Origin: Bacillus sp. BA3
GTDB taxonomy: Bacteria > Bacillota > Bacilli > Bacillales > DSM-1321
NCBI GenBank assembly: GCA_002835675.1
Contig: PIZR01000007.1
Location: 142,287 to 206,286 of the forward strand
Direction of reading: 5' to 3'
DNA: 64,000 bases
The position numbers were made by a program, and so were the translations under genes. Of this stretch, positions 45,367 to 54,140 are shown one piece after another (the stretch's first letter is position 1; every line of letters begins with the position of its first letter). Under the pieces are notes generated by a model. The model did not search any database, was not told the DNA's origin, and saw only the letters and a program-made list of their open reading frames with translations.

Positions 45367-46632
45367 CTATGCAATCTTTGCCCCATCTTTTTTTGAATCC
45401 ATTTTACTTTTTGCTTTGCTGTAGTCCTCTCGATCAAGTAATAATGAAACGACAAATCCTACCAATAGAGCCCAGAAAGCGGCACCAACAGTAAATACTG
45501 TTACATTAGAAATGGCTATAAGAAATGCTACCATGGCTCCATTTTTAAATTTCCCGTTGAAAGCCCCGGCAAATGTACTTATAAACACGTTAAAAATAGC
45601 AAGACCACCGAGCACAGAAAGCAATTGACCAGGAACCACCGTCGAAACCGCAATAACCATCCCGGCTACTAAACCAAAACATATCCAAAGTAATCCATCA
45701 AAAGTTGCCGCTACATATCTCAAATTTTTATCCTCACCTGCTGCATCGCTAGAAACCATTGCAGTACTTGGTCCAGCTATAACAGTTGGGTGTCCTCCAA
45801 AAAGAGAGTTAACGATTGTACCAATACCTGGAATGGTAAACATAGCATTGATAGGAGGTTTATATCCTGTAGCAAATAGCACCCCGACAGCCTGCATATT
45901 CTGAACTCCAATTATCAATATAATTAAGGGCAACGTTAGTTCTAATGTAGCTTGAATACTAAAATGAGGTACTACAAATATAGGATGAGCAAATGAAGGT
46001 TGTATCGACCCCCAGTTCGTTTGCCCAAGGGCTGTTGCGATTATCCCTCCTATTATTATTGCTCCTAGAATAGGCGGGAATTTTCTTGAGAATTTTTTCA
46101 TCGCCATTAAGAGGAAGAAGACTGCAAAAGAACTCCCTGCAACTGCTGGTGCCTCTACCACAGCCTGTATTGCTTTGATACCAAAAGATAGAAGGACACC
46201 AGCAATCATTCCTAGCATAACCGGAAGAGGAATTAATTCTATTACCTTCTTGATTACCCCTGACAATCCAAGAATTGTAACTACTATTCCAGCAACAATA
46301 GATGCACCAATTGCCTCATTAAAGGGTATATGCTTTAAGGCATTACCTATTAATATTGCACCAGGTATGCTATAGGCCACCACAATAGGTATGCGATAGC
46401 GGAGTGACAAGATAATCGTAAATATACCTCCCGCTGTATAAATAATAAACAACCAAGAAATTGCCTGCTCAACAGAAAGATTACCTTCTTTAGCTGAATT
46501 CATTACAATTAAACCTGGCCCCATAATGCTAAACAATGCAGCAACCAAACCAGTTCCAAGAGCAGCGGGGGTCAAATTACCAAAAAAATCCATAATGTTT
46601 TTCCTCACGTCTGTACCTCTTTCGATACTCAT
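45367..46632 (-). CDS. BenE-family (benzoate:H+ symporter type) permease, copy 2
   Basis: A 421-residue membrane protein with about twelve helices. Family segments: SIMGPGLIVMNSAKEGNLSV, SLRYRIPIVVAYSIPGAIL, VQNMQAVGVLFATGYKPP and LFGGHPTVIAGPSTAMVSSD. The start at 46632 (MSIERGTDVRKN) has AAAGGAGG 7 bases ahead; the eight in-frame codons upstream include that site. Stand-alone gene with its own leader, containing a long-range inverted repeat, and a cre site further up. It differs from BenE copy 1 along most of its length, so the duplication is old or the two were acquired separately. Confidence 0.86.
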   Translation of the reverse strand: MSIERGTDVRKNIMDFFGNLTPAALGTGLVAALFSIMGPGLIVMNSAKEGNLSVEQAISWLFIIYTAGGIFTIILSLRYRIPIVVAYSIPGAILIGNALKHIPFNEAIGASIVAGIVVTILGLSGVIKKVIELIPLPVMLGMIAGVLLSFGIKAIQAVVEAPAVAGSSFAVFFLLMAMKKFSRKFPPILGAIIIGGIIATALGQTNWGSIQPSFAHPIFVVPHFSIQATLELTLPLIILIIGVQNMQAVGVLFATGYKPPINAMFTIPGIGTIVNSLFGGHPTVIAGPSTAMVSSDAAGEDKNLRYVAATFDGLLWICFGLVAGMVIAVSTVVPGQLLSVLGGLAIFNVFISTFAGAFNGKFKNGAMVAFLIAISNVTVFTVGAAFWALLVGFVVSLLLDREDYSKAKSKMDSKKDGAKIA

Positions 46633-46680
46633 TTTGGAAACCTCCTTTTTTATCATTTCATTGGATAGAAAAAGATTCTG

Positions 46681-46768
46681 TCTCTGGCCCCAGACCAGCT
46701 CCTAGGACGGAATCTACAACGGAAGACTATTACTTTTGGTGATTAGCTAACAAGATAGTGGCCAGAGA
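46681..46768 (-). promoter_or_regulatory. Structured leader candidate of BenE permease 2
   Basis: GGCCAGAGA (46760-46768) and TCTCTGGCC (46681-46689) are perfect 9-base arms around 70 bases, with further local pairing inside. This would place a closed RNA domain about 48 bases ahead of the start codon. No known riboswitch class is recognised. Confidence 0.35.
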
Positions 46769-46831
46769 TATAAATTTTCTTTAATGGTCCACGTTGTCAT
46801 CCCTCCTTTTTTTGAATCAAGTTCCCAAAAA

Positions 46832-46846
46832 AGAAAGCGTTTACAA
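46832..46846 (-). promoter_or_regulatory. CcpA cre site upstream of BenE permease 2
   Basis: Minus-strand TTGTAAACGCTTTCT matches WTGNAANCGNWNNCW at all 15 positions. It lies about 200 bases ahead of the start codon, just upstream of the leader. Confidence 0.6.
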
Positions 46847-47160
46847 GTAAAGGTAAGGAAAATCTTATAAAGATATTTGAAGTAGAGTTAACCTTCCCTA
46901 ATAACAGAATAATCAATTAATATATATCAGTCTTTTAAAATCTTACTTTTCTTATTTTAAAAAAAATCTGTCAAACAAAACTTTCCTCTTCTTTAGTACG
47001 CTATTACTGACAGTACTTAAGTGAAAATCTTAACAAGATTAATTAACATAAATACATCCATTTTCCCTTTAAAGTAGAAGCTTATAGTGTAAACGGGTTT
47101 AGTAATTATAATTACAGGGTAATTAAAGTTTTGGTATATAAAAAATAGGGGGATTATATT

Positions 47161-47982
47161 ATGAAGGAGTCACTAGATACATATAAATTACTGGAATTCA
47201 TCCAAGAAAATAAAACGGATTTTGAGAATTCATTATTAAACGAAGCATCTAATGTAAAAGAAAAAATTGAAGAAATTTTAACGGTCGGTAATATTGACCT
47301 GGTAAATAATGCCCATAGGCTGATTCAATACATTATTGAGGCTAAAGAACAGGAGCTTCAATCATTTGCTACACAAGAAGGTATAGCTTGGGCGACGCAC
47401 GCAATTCCATTAACTTTCAAATTAGAGTGGGTGCAAGCAATTCGAAGGACCTTGTGGAGGTTCCTACAAGAATTTAACAAGGTAAATAATAAGGTTATTA
47501 CTGAAGAATTTTTTTCGGTAGAAAAACAAGTTAATAATCAGGTAGACAGATTTTTAAATGTTTTTTTTATCACATATTCTCAATACAAAGATTCGTTGAT
47601 AATGGCTCAAAAAGAATTGGTTGAAAATCTTTCGGTGCCCATAATCCCAATAACACCCACTATATGTATTTTGCCTCTTATTGGTGCGGTTGATCTTTAC
47701 CGAACGAATATCCTCGAGGAAAAAGTTTTAATGGAGATTGGAAAATTACGTATTCAAACATTGATTATGGACTTATCTGGAATTATGGAAATCGAGGCCG
47801 AAGTAATTGATCATTTAATGAAGATTATAGACGGCACTTCATTAATGGGATGTACCACTGTGATTACCGGGTTAAGAGCTGAAGTGGTTAGAAGTATGAT
47901 AAACTTAGGAATAAGATTAAATGAAAAAGCACAAACATTAGGAACTTTACAACAAGCATTGAATAAATTCTTATTAAGTTAA
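47161..47982 (+). CDS. RsbR-type co-antagonist with STAS domain
   Basis: A 273-residue stress-signalling protein. Residues 1-150 are an all-helical, globin-like sensor region without an obvious haem ligand pattern; residues about 158-272 are a STAS domain (IIPITPTICILPLIGAVDLY, LIMDLSGIMEIEAEVIDHLM, GCTTVITGLRAEVVRSMINLG). RsbR proteins form stressosomes that hold RsbT and thereby control sigma-B. The first phosphorylated Thr of RsbRA lies in a VDT motif; here the matching stretch is IEA, so this site is missing, and the second Thr position is probably Ser (VRSMI). It may be a modified RsbR paralogue. GGGGG precedes the ATG, and a strong terminator follows. Single-gene unit. Confidence 0.87.
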   Translation: MKESLDTYKLLEFIQENKTDFENSLLNEASNVKEKIEEILTVGNIDLVNNAHRLIQYIIEAKEQELQSFATQEGIAWATHAIPLTFKLEWVQAIRRTLWRFLQEFNKVNNKVITEEFFSVEKQVNNQVDRFLNVFFITYSQYKDSLIMAQKELVENLSVPIIPITPTICILPLIGAVDLYRTNILEEKVLMEIGKLRIQTLIMDLSGIMEIEAEVIDHLMKIIDGTSLMGCTTVITGLRAEVVRSMINLGIRLNEKAQTLGTLQQALNKFLLS

Positions 47983-48001
47983 ACACGGAGAATTTTAGAG
48001 G

Positions 48002-48026
48002 AGAGTCGCTTTGCCGACTCTTTTTT
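48002..48026 (+). terminator. Terminator of the RsbR-type gene
   Basis: AGAGTCG and CGACTCT perfect arms, a 6-base loop and six following T, 20 bases after the stop. Confidence 0.85.
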
Positions 48027-48029
48027 CTT

Positions 48030-49050
48030 ATTAATATATTCTGACCAACTGTCTAAATATTTGTTCCTGCCCGGCAGTTACGCCTTGGTAAAAGCTATAA
48101 TTAGGGTATTTAGTATTTAATTCAACACTAATCAAATCATTTTTTTCTTCAACCAAAATGCCCGGTATACAAAGAATGTGCTGCCTTAAAAACAGCTCCT
48201 GTTTTCAGCTAACGCACCCGTTACCATCTATGAAGCGCAAAAACCAGCGTTTCACCACAGAGAATGAAAATTGGTCTCTATGTCGATAATGTTTTAATGG
48301 CTGGCGAAGAAGGTCGTTGAACTATGGTGCCTTTGAGCCCATCCGTTAGTCTGACTCCGACAACAACGGTGTACCATCGACTGTCGCGCCCTTTATGGGT
48401 AATACTTTTGGGAGATTAATCCTTTTTTGATCGTCGCGCTAGCCTTTACTTAATTTCCAATTATTGGAGGTTTTGTTTAACGATTTACCAAACTCAATCA
48501 GATCACTCATAAGGCTCAGCCTATTTTTAAAAAGCATTTTTACTGTGTCTATTTTGCTGTGGTTTTTTCTGGATTTTGAGCTTTTTTAATTTTTATTGGA
48601 GCTCAATTAGAAAATACGATACCTCTTATTACACATCATTAATCAATCAAATTGTTCTCTTCAATTTTCCTTTCTAATTTAAATCTGTAATTAATATTAA
48701 AACTAAGATTCTTCGGCTTATTCCAAATATAATTGCACCTACCCTACTTACTCCCATTCCTACAAACCCCCTAATTAACTTCAACCACCAAAATGCGTTA
48801 TGATACCTAAATTTACAAAAACCAATGGAGAATTATATAATGGTAAGCTTGATTTGTGTTAGAACATCAGTGTGACAAAATCTCCGACGCAATAAGGCGG
48901 ACTAAAACCTCACTTAGTTTAGGATTATCCATTGTAATTTCTGTGATTTGGAATGGTTCACCTTCTCAAATGTAACTGCAGACCTTTTCTGTTGAATCCT
49001 TACAAAACGATCTGCCCAGATTGTATTATAAGTTTCTAGAAGCTTTCTAT
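48030..49050. other. 1-kb gap with decayed coding fragments
   Basis: On the minus strand a frame without start ends at about 48030 and reads QHILCIPGILVEEKNDLISV, NTKYPNYSFYQGVTAGQEQI and RQLVRIY. Other broken pieces (PIKGATVDGTPLLSESD) lie near 48390. These look like remains of a lost gene that I cannot identify. The rest is AT-rich without a recognisable gene or RNA. Confidence 0.4.
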
Positions 49051-49051
49051 C

Positions 49052-50140
49052 CTACTTAGTTATTTTATGCTTAATATGAATGTACAAAAAGAGAAAAGGG
49101 ATATATAGATACACAAAGTAAAAAGCAATGTTTGAATACATTTCATTCAATCGCTCTATTTGACTCCTCTCTTTGAGCACATTAGCTATAATAAAGAATA
49201 GGACCAGTACAATGAACAGACTTATACGTTGTTTCACATTTATTACTTTCTTAATAGCACGACAACCTGCCCATATTTTCACACTGATATTGGGTAATAT
49301 GAGAAGTAACCAAATCGAAACAACGATAAATTCGACTCTTTCTATTAGAGGAAATTTCGCAATTTTCATTTGATCTAATGTGGGCCATATTGTATGGTTT
49401 AATTGTCCTTCACTAAAGAAAACAAATGTGATGAGTGCTACTATTAGATAAAGTAAGCTTGAGAACAAAAGTCCAAAATGGGCCCATTTTTGTGATCTGT
49501 CTGGATTTTTTATGAATGGGTAGAACATGAATAAGGTCTCAAAGCCAACATACTGAAACAACATAGCTTTAGAGGATGATACGATTTCCTTCAGAGAGTG
49601 GTTAAAGACGGGTAATAAATTGTGAAAATTGGCAAATTCCAACGAAAAAAAATTAAGGGGAAACAGGATAATAAAAGGTATAATAGTTCCCCAGAAACAC
49701 ATTCCAGTAATCACGCGGAATCCACCGGATACAACGTAATAAATGAGGACTAGAAGAATGAGGCTTATTTGCCAGGTCTTCATTAAGGGAAACAGCCAAA
49801 CTTGAACAACTTCAATATAAACACGGAAAACAATTAACGCTAATATAAGAAAGTAGAAAATCACAAAAATGTTGAACAATCCGCCAATCCATTTTCCAAA
49901 GCAAAATTTGTGAACATGTATGACATCATTTTTAGCAATTCCAAGAATACGATAGATCATCCAAACTAGTATATGAATGCTTATACTTGATAAAATAATG
50001 GAAATCCATGCATCATAACCTGCGTCCTTCGTTATATCTCGTTGAAAACTCATGATTCCTATACCAATAATATTCGTGTAGATCAGAAAGAAAACGTAAA
50101 AGGAAGATACTAAATGTCGTTCGTCTAGTAATGATTTCAC
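49052..50140 (-). CDS. Spore germination receptor B subunit (GerAB/GerKB family)
   Basis: A 362-residue membrane protein with ten helices of the amino acid-polyamine-like germinant receptor B family. The N-terminus FYVFFLIYTNIIGIGIMSFQ and the QVWLFPLMKTWQISLILLVL region fit the fold. It forms a complex in the spore inner membrane with the A and C subunits and is thought to bind the nutrient germinant. GTG start with GGAGGAG. It is the last gene of the A-C-B operon, an order found in gerK, whereas gerA and gerB run A-B-C. The germinant is unknown. Confidence 0.9.
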   Translation of the reverse strand: MKSLLDERHLVSSFYVFFLIYTNIIGIGIMSFQRDITKDAGYDAWISIILSSISIHILVWMIYRILGIAKNDVIHVHKFCFGKWIGGLFNIFVIFYFLILALIVFRVYIEVVQVWLFPLMKTWQISLILLVLIYYVVSGGFRVITGMCFWGTIIPFIILFPLNFFSLEFANFHNLLPVFNHSLKEIVSSSKAMLFQYVGFETLFMFYPFIKNPDRSQKWAHFGLLFSSLLYLIVALITFVFFSEGQLNHTIWPTLDQMKIAKFPLIERVEFIVVSIWLLLILPNISVKIWAGCRAIKKVINVKQRISLFIVLVLFFIIANVLKERSQIERLNEMYSNIAFYFVYLYIPFLFLYIHIKHKITK

Positions 50141-50166
50141 GTGGCTCCTCCTCTTATCATGCAGAC

Positions 50167-51246
50167 TTACTCTTCAATGCCTGTATTTAGGATGTCAATA
50201 TTTGTGTGTACAGTGGTTTTTACTTTTGGGTATATGTCCATAAACCGTTGATAGTCCCAATTTCTTGAGTTGGCTCTAACCTTTTCTCCCAACCCAATGG
50301 GATCTACATTGTATCCTTGTGCCAGTGAAATTAAACGTTGGACCTCTTCCTTAAAGTGTTCATTTAAAATTCGTTCCAATTTTACAATATCTTTATTTTT
50401 TTTCAAATCAAACCAGGATGATGCTTTTTCAATCTCTGCATGGATGGTTAAATCGATGAATATACTCGGAATGCCTTCGCTTTTCTCAACCGTATACGTA
50501 GTTTTTGCATCCAGGTTTTTCAAGAGAATAAAACCTTCCTTTTTATTTTGCGTGATTTTGGTTTTATATTGTCCATTTTGAGACCCATCAATTAATGTTT
50601 TTAGAATTAAGGACTGTCTTAAATTAATATGATTTATGTACTTCCCGTTTTTTAATAAAGCTAACCCGTCAATTTTAATTTGATTTTCCTCTAGGATAAG
50701 GTAAGGTAAAATTTGATCCCTCCCTTCTTGATGAAAATTATTCAAAAACATGTGCAGATTCATTTTTGGCAAATTACCACTTTCAATGTTTTGATTGATT
50801 TTTTCACTTAAATGGAATGAAAGATTCACATGTTTACTGGATTGAAGTATATCTTCGGCTGTGTTTTCAGCAATGCCCAACTGCATTCGACTCGCTGTAT
50901 TTGGATTTCGGGCAAAATTAGTGATAACATCTTCAATCCCTTGTGTGGCGTATTCCTTGCCAAACAATAAAAAATCTAATTTTCCTGTCTCAATAGGATA
51001 GGCTGATTTTGCATTCATTCTCGGGAGTATGTCTTCATATGAATCAGACACCGTTTTATAAATCTTCAATTTGACATTTCCCTGCTCTGCGAAAGTAGGA
51101 TAAATAGCAATTCCTTTAACTTTGCCTTCTTCCCGATCATATCCTAGAGCTTCAATTATCTGAACTTCATCAATGATCCTCTCATGTATACCACACCCTG
51201 ATAAAAAGAAAGTTAAGCTAAAAGTTAACAGAAAACATAATCTCAT
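50167..51246 (-). CDS. Spore germination receptor C subunit, lipoprotein (GerAC/GerKC family)
   Basis: A 359-residue lipoprotein. The signal peptide MRLCFLLTFSLTFFLSGC ends in a lipobox, Cys18 being the lipidated residue. Mature domain segments DEVQIIEALGYDREEGKVKG and KTVSDSYEDILPRMNAKSAY are typical of GerAC domain 1, and the C-terminal domain includes FKEEVQRLISLAQGYNVDPI and RFMDIYPKVKTTV. It is anchored on the outer face of the spore inner membrane. AAGGTGA precedes the ATG. Middle gene of the operon. Confidence 0.92.
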   Translation of the reverse strand: MRLCFLLTFSLTFFLSGCGIHERIIDEVQIIEALGYDREEGKVKGIAIYPTFAEQGNVKLKIYKTVSDSYEDILPRMNAKSAYPIETGKLDFLLFGKEYATQGIEDVITNFARNPNTASRMQLGIAENTAEDILQSSKHVNLSFHLSEKINQNIESGNLPKMNLHMFLNNFHQEGRDQILPYLILEENQIKIDGLALLKNGKYINHINLRQSLILKTLIDGSQNGQYKTKITQNKKEGFILLKNLDAKTTYTVEKSEGIPSIFIDLTIHAEIEKASSWFDLKKNKDIVKLERILNEHFKEEVQRLISLAQGYNVDPIGLGEKVRANSRNWDYQRFMDIYPKVKTTVHTNIDILNTGIEE

Positions 51247-51274
51247 TTAATTCACCTTAATGATCCTTTCCTGA

Positions 51275-52810
51275 TTATTCATCAAAATCACTTTTCTTTT
51301 TTTTGTGATTATGTGGGTGATATCTCCAAATTGATTTAGGACGTAAATAATTTGGCCTTTTGGATGTTTTACTATAAGAGGAACGAATCAGGCTGTCCGT
51401 TAAATCCTCATGCCTAAATGGATAAAATGGAACTGTATAGGGTGTTCCTAAAGATTCTAACCGTGTAAGGTGAATGATTAAAAAGGCAATCCCGATAACG
51501 ATACCTAGTCCCCCCCAAATAGATGCGAAGAGAATTAAAGGAAAACGTAAAAAACGTATAGTGTTCGACATTTTATAAATTGGGGTAGTAAAGGAAGCTA
51601 AGGCAGATAAGGCGACTATAATGAGTAAGACATTACTCGTAAGGGACGCCTCAACTGACGCTTGGCCGATAACAATACCGCCCACTATTCCCAATGTTTG
51701 TCCTACCTTTGTAGGTAACCGGACTCCCGCTTCACGTAATAGTTCAATCGTGAATTCCAGAAAAACCACCTCTAATACCGGCGGAAACGGGACATTATAA
51801 CGAGAAATACTAAGTGAACCGAATAAATCGTTTGGAATCATCTCGTAATGGTAAGTGATAACGGCTATATAAATAGATGTTCCAAAAATGGAGAAAAGGA
51901 CACTGAATACCCGTATTAAACGAAAAAAAGATGCAAGAATCCATGGGAGAAAGTAATCTTCAGGTGAAATAAAATAATCAATGATCGTAGAAGGACCTGT
52001 AATGACATATGGCGACCCACTACTTAAAACAGCTACTTGTCCGTTAATAAGAGCTTGAACCGCCCTATCCACACGTTCAGTTGGCAGAAGCAAAGGAAAC
52101 GGTGTAAGGGAATTATCTTCTATAAATTGATGCAGCTGAGAAGTATCAAAAATGACATCAAAATCAATATCTTGAAGCCGTTGGGTCATGGTATTAACGT
52201 GCTGCTCACTCGTAATCCCATCAATATGAGCAATAATAACTCGAGTATTTGAAGTAGAACCAATGTTTACTTCCTTCGTAATTAGATCAGTTGTATTTAT
52301 TTGTTGTCTTAATAAATGTATATTTACATCAATATTCTCAAGAAACCCAATTTGTGGCCCCACCACACTAAACTCATTTTCAACATTATTTTGTTCACGC
52401 AATCCAGCTTTATCATTAGATAAGAGAATTAAAGCAACCCTTTGATCATTTTCCTTCATTTGAAGTATCGCATACCCTTTAAGTAACTTTGATTCAGCTT
52501 CGTTCCGATTATCCGTTATTACAATATCTTCTATTGCGATGATTTTCTTTATGTCATCAATTTTCTCTAGCCTGCCTAGTTCAAAAGGGGTCTCTCGGAA
52601 AATCATTAAAATTTTCAGTTGGAGTTGTTGTTGATCGACCAGTGTATTGTAGTAAGAAATGATTAAATGTCCCGATTCATCTGTAAGTGGAAATTGTTTA
52701 AAATCACTGGATTTTTTAACCTTAGCAAACAGCTGGCCAATATCTTGTGAATTCTCAGTCACGACCTGTTTGTCTTTATTATTTCTAATCTTTCGTTTTT
52801 TGAAGAACAT
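51275..52810 (-). CDS. Spore germination receptor A subunit (GerAA/GerKA family)
   Basis: A 511-residue protein with a large soluble N-terminal part (1-270) and about five C-terminal membrane helices. Family landmarks: NIDVNIHLLRQQINTTDLIT, GQVAVLSSGSPYVITGPST, SRYNVPFPPVLEVVFLEFTI, and LGIVGGIVIGQASVEASLTS. GGGAGGTGAT precedes the ATG. First gene of the A-C-B operon, behind a candidate SigG promoter. The basic C-terminal tail (SSYSKTSKRPNYLRPKS) is normal for the family. Confidence 0.93.
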   Translation of the reverse strand: MFFKKRKIRNNKDKQVVTENSQDIGQLFAKVKKSSDFKQFPLTDESGHLIISYYNTLVDQQQLQLKILMIFRETPFELGRLEKIDDIKKIIAIEDIVITDNRNEAESKLLKGYAILQMKENDQRVALILLSNDKAGLREQNNVENEFSVVGPQIGFLENIDVNIHLLRQQINTTDLITKEVNIGSTSNTRVIIAHIDGITSEQHVNTMTQRLQDIDFDVIFDTSQLHQFIEDNSLTPFPLLLPTERVDRAVQALINGQVAVLSSGSPYVITGPSTIIDYFISPEDYFLPWILASFFRLIRVFSVLFSIFGTSIYIAVITYHYEMIPNDLFGSLSISRYNVPFPPVLEVVFLEFTIELLREAGVRLPTKVGQTLGIVGGIVIGQASVEASLTSNVLLIIVALSALASFTTPIYKMSNTIRFLRFPLILFASIWGGLGIVIGIAFLIIHLTRLESLGTPYTVPFYPFRHEDLTDSLIRSSYSKTSKRPNYLRPKSIWRYHPHNHKKKKSDFDE

Positions 52811-52848
52811 CTAATCACCTCCCTATTACAAAGGAATTTATATCCTTC

Positions 52849-52880
52849 TATATTATGTAAAGTCATCCCCATATTTATGT
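52849..52880 (-). promoter_or_regulatory. Candidate SigG (forespore) promoter of the gerK-type operon
   Basis: Minus strand: ACATA, an 18-base spacer and CATAATATA, close to the SigG pattern (G[AC]AT[AG] and CATxxTA). It lies about 39 bases ahead of the start. Gene identity supports forespore expression. Confidence 0.45.
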
Positions 52881-53007
52881 AAATCCGTTTTATAATAAGC
52901 GAAAACTCATAATATAAATATAGCTTAGAGTAAGCAAAGGACCATGATCCTAATAGAAATAATCCCTGTAGGGGTAGGGTAGGACAGCAAAACACAAATT
53001 TACAAAG

Positions 53008-53211
53008 TTAAAACTTTTTCAAAATAAAAAGAGCCAAAAGGCTCTCTTTAATCATCGAATGGAGTTTAAACTCTAATGCTCCCCTCAATTTTATATCTAA
53101 TTCAGGATACTCATTTAAACCGGTCCACACATTAACCCAACCCTCATTTTGTTCAAACAGTTTGCTTATTAGTGTATCATCATTTTCTTTCAAACCTTTT
53201 TTAAACTTCAT
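53008..53211 (-). CDS. Small uncharacterised protein whose end overlaps a terminator
   Basis: A 67-residue protein reading MKFKKGLKENDDTLISKLFE, NEYPELDIKLRGALEF and ending IKESLLALFILKKF. The last ten codons are the stem and T run of a hairpin (AGAGCC/GGCTCT at 53027-53047). Translating a terminator suggests that an original stop was lost by mutation. No function recognised. Ribosome site is weak. Confidence 0.4.
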   Translation of the reverse strand: MKFKKGLKENDDTLISKLFEQNEGWVNVWTGLNEYPELDIKLRGALEFKLHSMIKESLLALFILKKF

Positions 53212-53423
53212 TGATTTATGCCCACATTATTTACTATTTCAGTATAATCTTAATATCAGTTTCTTGATCATCCTATTCAAGCTGAATTAAATATGGAAAT
53301 ATGAATGTCATAAATTTTATACGAAGATCAAATTTGCTTTTTATTTACCTCAAGTGTACAACATTCAAAGTCCTTAAAAAAACAATAAACTTGCAATTAG
53401 ATTCAGAGGTCACTTTCGAAATC

Positions 53424-54140
53424 TTAAAAATTCCTATTAAAAAAATTTAATACAAACAAATATAGGAAATAAACTAATATAGGCTGATGAAATTTATGGA
53501 TGATCTTGTCGATATTACTAAGCGGGCTTGCCACTTGTTTTGCATACTCCGGCAGCATTTTCAAAATCATGTCCATTACGGCCGCTTGCCCGAACTGTTC
53601 AAAAGCTTCAGCGATTTTCTGCTTGGCTTCAATTTTATACTTATCGGCATCCGCTTCTGTAATCTGTTTCATCTTGTTGGCAGAGGCTGCCTGCTCTACC
53701 GCATAACGGTCGGCATCGGCCTTTTTCTTCACTTCTGAATCATATTGCTTTTCACGGCGTAGGATTTCTTTTTCCTCCAGCTCAATTTGCTTCTGACGTT
53801 CAATGATCCTGATTTGCATTTCCTGTTCTGTTACATCCTGTTTGGATCTGGACGTTTCAAGATCGTAAGCTTGGTCAGCCCGTGCTTTGGCAATATCCTG
53901 CTCACGCCGGAATTCCGCAACCTTTAGCTTGTTGATTTTTTCGGCTTCTGCTATTTCGGTTGCCCTTTCAAGTTCGGCACGCTGGGCTTCCTTCGAAGCT
54001 TCGGCTCGCTTGATTCGCGTTTCTTTCTCTGCCTCGGCGGTAGCTATATCGGCATCCCTTTTCACCTGGGCAATCCTTGGCTTTCCGAGCGATTCAAGAT
54101 ATCCATTTTTGTCTCTTTTAGTTAACCAATTTATGTCCAT
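53424..54140 (-). pseudogene. Displaced internal fragment of the flotillin gene
   Basis: The 238-codon frame contains, between 53501 and 54110, the central coiled-coil region of FloT (DKNGYLESLGKPRIAQVKRD to PEYAKQVASPLSNIDKI) at about 99% DNA identity to the intact gene at 57326. It lacks the N-terminal membrane and PHB part and the C-terminus. 41 codons (MAKAEAERV to GGAEAEA) are deleted exactly between two TGGCTTC repeats (plus-strand reading). New unrelated codons have been added at both ends (MDINWLTKR; IHKFHQPILVYFLY). No ribosome site or promoter was seen, so I take it as a non-functional copy. Confidence 0.85.
53501..54110. repeat. 610-bp partial duplication of floT
   Basis: Matches 57553-58285 (733 bases) in the same orientation with six mismatches by my reading plus a 123-base deletion. 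The source lies 3.4-4.0 kb downstream in window coordinates. No insertion sequence or flanking repeat is visible. Confidence 0.9.

Noticed and set aside
46681..46768. Known riboswitch (purine, guanidine, THF or fluoride type)
   Set aside because: None of the conserved core sequences of these classes can be recognised.
53424..54140. A second functional flotillin
   Set aside because: It lacks membrane and PHB domains, start signals and 41 codons of the coiled coil.
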